Source of the DNA: JBDHXE01 sp039810525
GTDB lineage: Bacteria; Bacteroidota; Ignavibacteria; Kapaibacteriales; UBA2268
DNA: 12,972 nt
NCBI GenBank assembly: GCA_039810525.1
Contig: JBDHXE010000056.1
Span: forward strand, 1-12,972
Reading direction: 5' to 3'
Below the pieces are notes generated by a model. That model did not search any database and was not told the origin of the DNA. It worked only from the letters and a program-made list of their open reading frames with translations. The position numbers and the translations under genes are program-made. This document shows, in pieces, positions 12,474 to 12,972 of this stretch (positions within the stretch are counted from its first letter, which is position 1; every line of letters starts with the position of its first letter).

Positions 12474-12972
12474 TTAAGATTTTGGATGTGCTTTTTTATA
12501 TTGTTCTTTTAATCGCTCTATAGATATATGAGTATAAATTTGTGTAGTATTGAGAGATGAATGTCCTAACATTTCGCCTACACTCCTTATATCGGCTCCA
12601 TTATCTAATAAATGAGTAGCAAAAGTATGCCTAAGAGTATGCGGACTCTTTTTGCTGACTTCAGTTTTGCCAATCATTCTGTGTTTTACAATTTTATAAG
12701 CCATTGCTGGACTAATTCTTTTAATTTTTTTATCTATAAACAAAGGGTATTCTTTTTCACTTTTAAACAGAGACATAATTATTTTTTTATATGCTATATA
12801 CTTTTCTATAAAAGTGTTTGTAATCGGTACTAATCTTTCTTTATTACCTTTACCTAATATCTTGATTAATTTCTCGTTTAAATTGATACTATTAATATTA
12901 AGCTGGAGAGCTTCACTAATTCTCAGCCCTGACCCATATAGCAGCTCTAAAAGTAAAGCATCTCTCCAATCC
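12474..12972 (-). CDS. XerC/XerD-type tyrosine recombinase (5' end cut by window edge)
   Basis: The frame is open from the right edge to the TAA at 12474-12476, giving about 165 residues of the catalytic domain. An internal Met at 12774-12776 is not the start, because conserved sequence continues upstream of it. All catalytic residues are present: Arg in GLRISE (12921-12923), Lys in GKGNKERLVP (12849-12851), HTLR with His (12639-12641) and Arg (12630-12632), His in LGHSS (12561-12563) and the nucleophile Tyr in TQIYTH (12534-12536). The end, YKKAHPKS, is typical of chromosomal Xer proteins that resolve dimers at dif. The missing N-terminal core-binding domain lies beyond 12972. No phage or integron genes are nearby, so a housekeeping Xer is likelier than a mobile integrase. 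XerC versus XerD cannot be decided here. Confidence 0.9.
   Translation of the reverse strand, partial: DWRDALLLELLYGSGLRISEALQLNINSINLNEKLIKILGKGNKERLVPITNTFIEKYIAYKKIIMSLFKSEKEYPLFIDKKIKRISPAMAYKIVKHRMIGKTEVSKKSPHTLRHTFATHLLDNGADIRSVGEMLGHSSLNTTQIYTHISIERLKEQYKKAHPKS

Noticed and set aside
12474..12776. A complete 100-residue gene starting at the Met at 12774-12776
   Set aside because: The same frame continues upstream to the window edge and encodes the catalytic Arg and Lys segments, so this Met is internal.
12612..12833. Plus-strand open frame of 73 codons
   Set aside because: Antisense to the Xer recombinase, whose catalytic residues are all intact in the other frame.
12474..12972. Xer-type recombinase as a sign of a mobile element or integron
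   Set aside because: The C-terminal ending and motifs fit chromosomal Xer proteins; no attachment site, repeats, cassettes or phage genes are visible nearby.

Overview
The window is AT-rich (about 27-30% G+C by eye) and carries at least ten genes. All but one are on the minus strand. It most likely comes from a bacterium of the Bacteroidota/Ignavibacteria/Kapabacteria side of the FCB group. The evidence is one exact match to the Bacteroidota promoter form (TTTG, 19 nt, TAnnTTTG), a DUF2851 gene, a secreted WD40 beta-propeller protein and the very low GC. This placement is an inference and I cannot name a species.

Layout, left to right. (1) 1-608: the 5' part of a minus-strand gene for a secreted WD40 protein, cut by the window edge. 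Its first 240 or so bases are much richer in GC than the rest. (2) 609-984: a non-coding leader with two adjacent hairpins and no recognisable gene. (3) 985-7948: a tightly coupled five-gene minus-strand operon. In transcription order it encodes a GH57 alpha-glucan enzyme, a Wzx-type flippase, UDP-galactopyranose mutase (glf), a HAD phosphatase-UbiA prenyltransferase fusion (DPPR synthase-like) and a DprE1-like FAD oxidase. Its promoter is at 7996-8026. (4) 8109-8146: an intrinsic terminator that closes the next transcription unit. (5) 8173-10344: a two-gene membrane unit, a YqiJ/NfeD-like OB-fold protein followed by a YqiK-like flotillin. (6) 10451-11449: the only plus-strand gene, a DUF2851 protein. 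(7) 11446-12426: a Gfo/Idh/MocA oxidoreductase whose stop codon interlocks with that of the DUF2851 gene. (8) 12474-12972: the catalytic part of a XerC/XerD-type tyrosine recombinase, cut by the right edge.

How the genes fit together. The operon at 985-7948 looks like a supply module for unusual furanose sugars. Glf makes UDP-galactofuranose. The UbiA domain should attach phosphoribose to polyprenyl phosphate, the fused HAD domain could remove the 5-phosphate, and the DprE1-like enzyme could oxidise the ribose at C2 on the way to polyprenyl-phospho-arabinofuranose. The flippase would carry a lipid-linked product across the membrane. The same chemistry feeds mycobacterial arabinogalactan, but here it sits in a probable Gram-negative. 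The operon has no glycosyltransferase, no polymerase and no DprE2-type reductase, so those must lie elsewhere or the end product differs. The flotillin unit is a separate membrane-organisation module. No tRNA, rRNA, CRISPR array or insertion sequence was seen.
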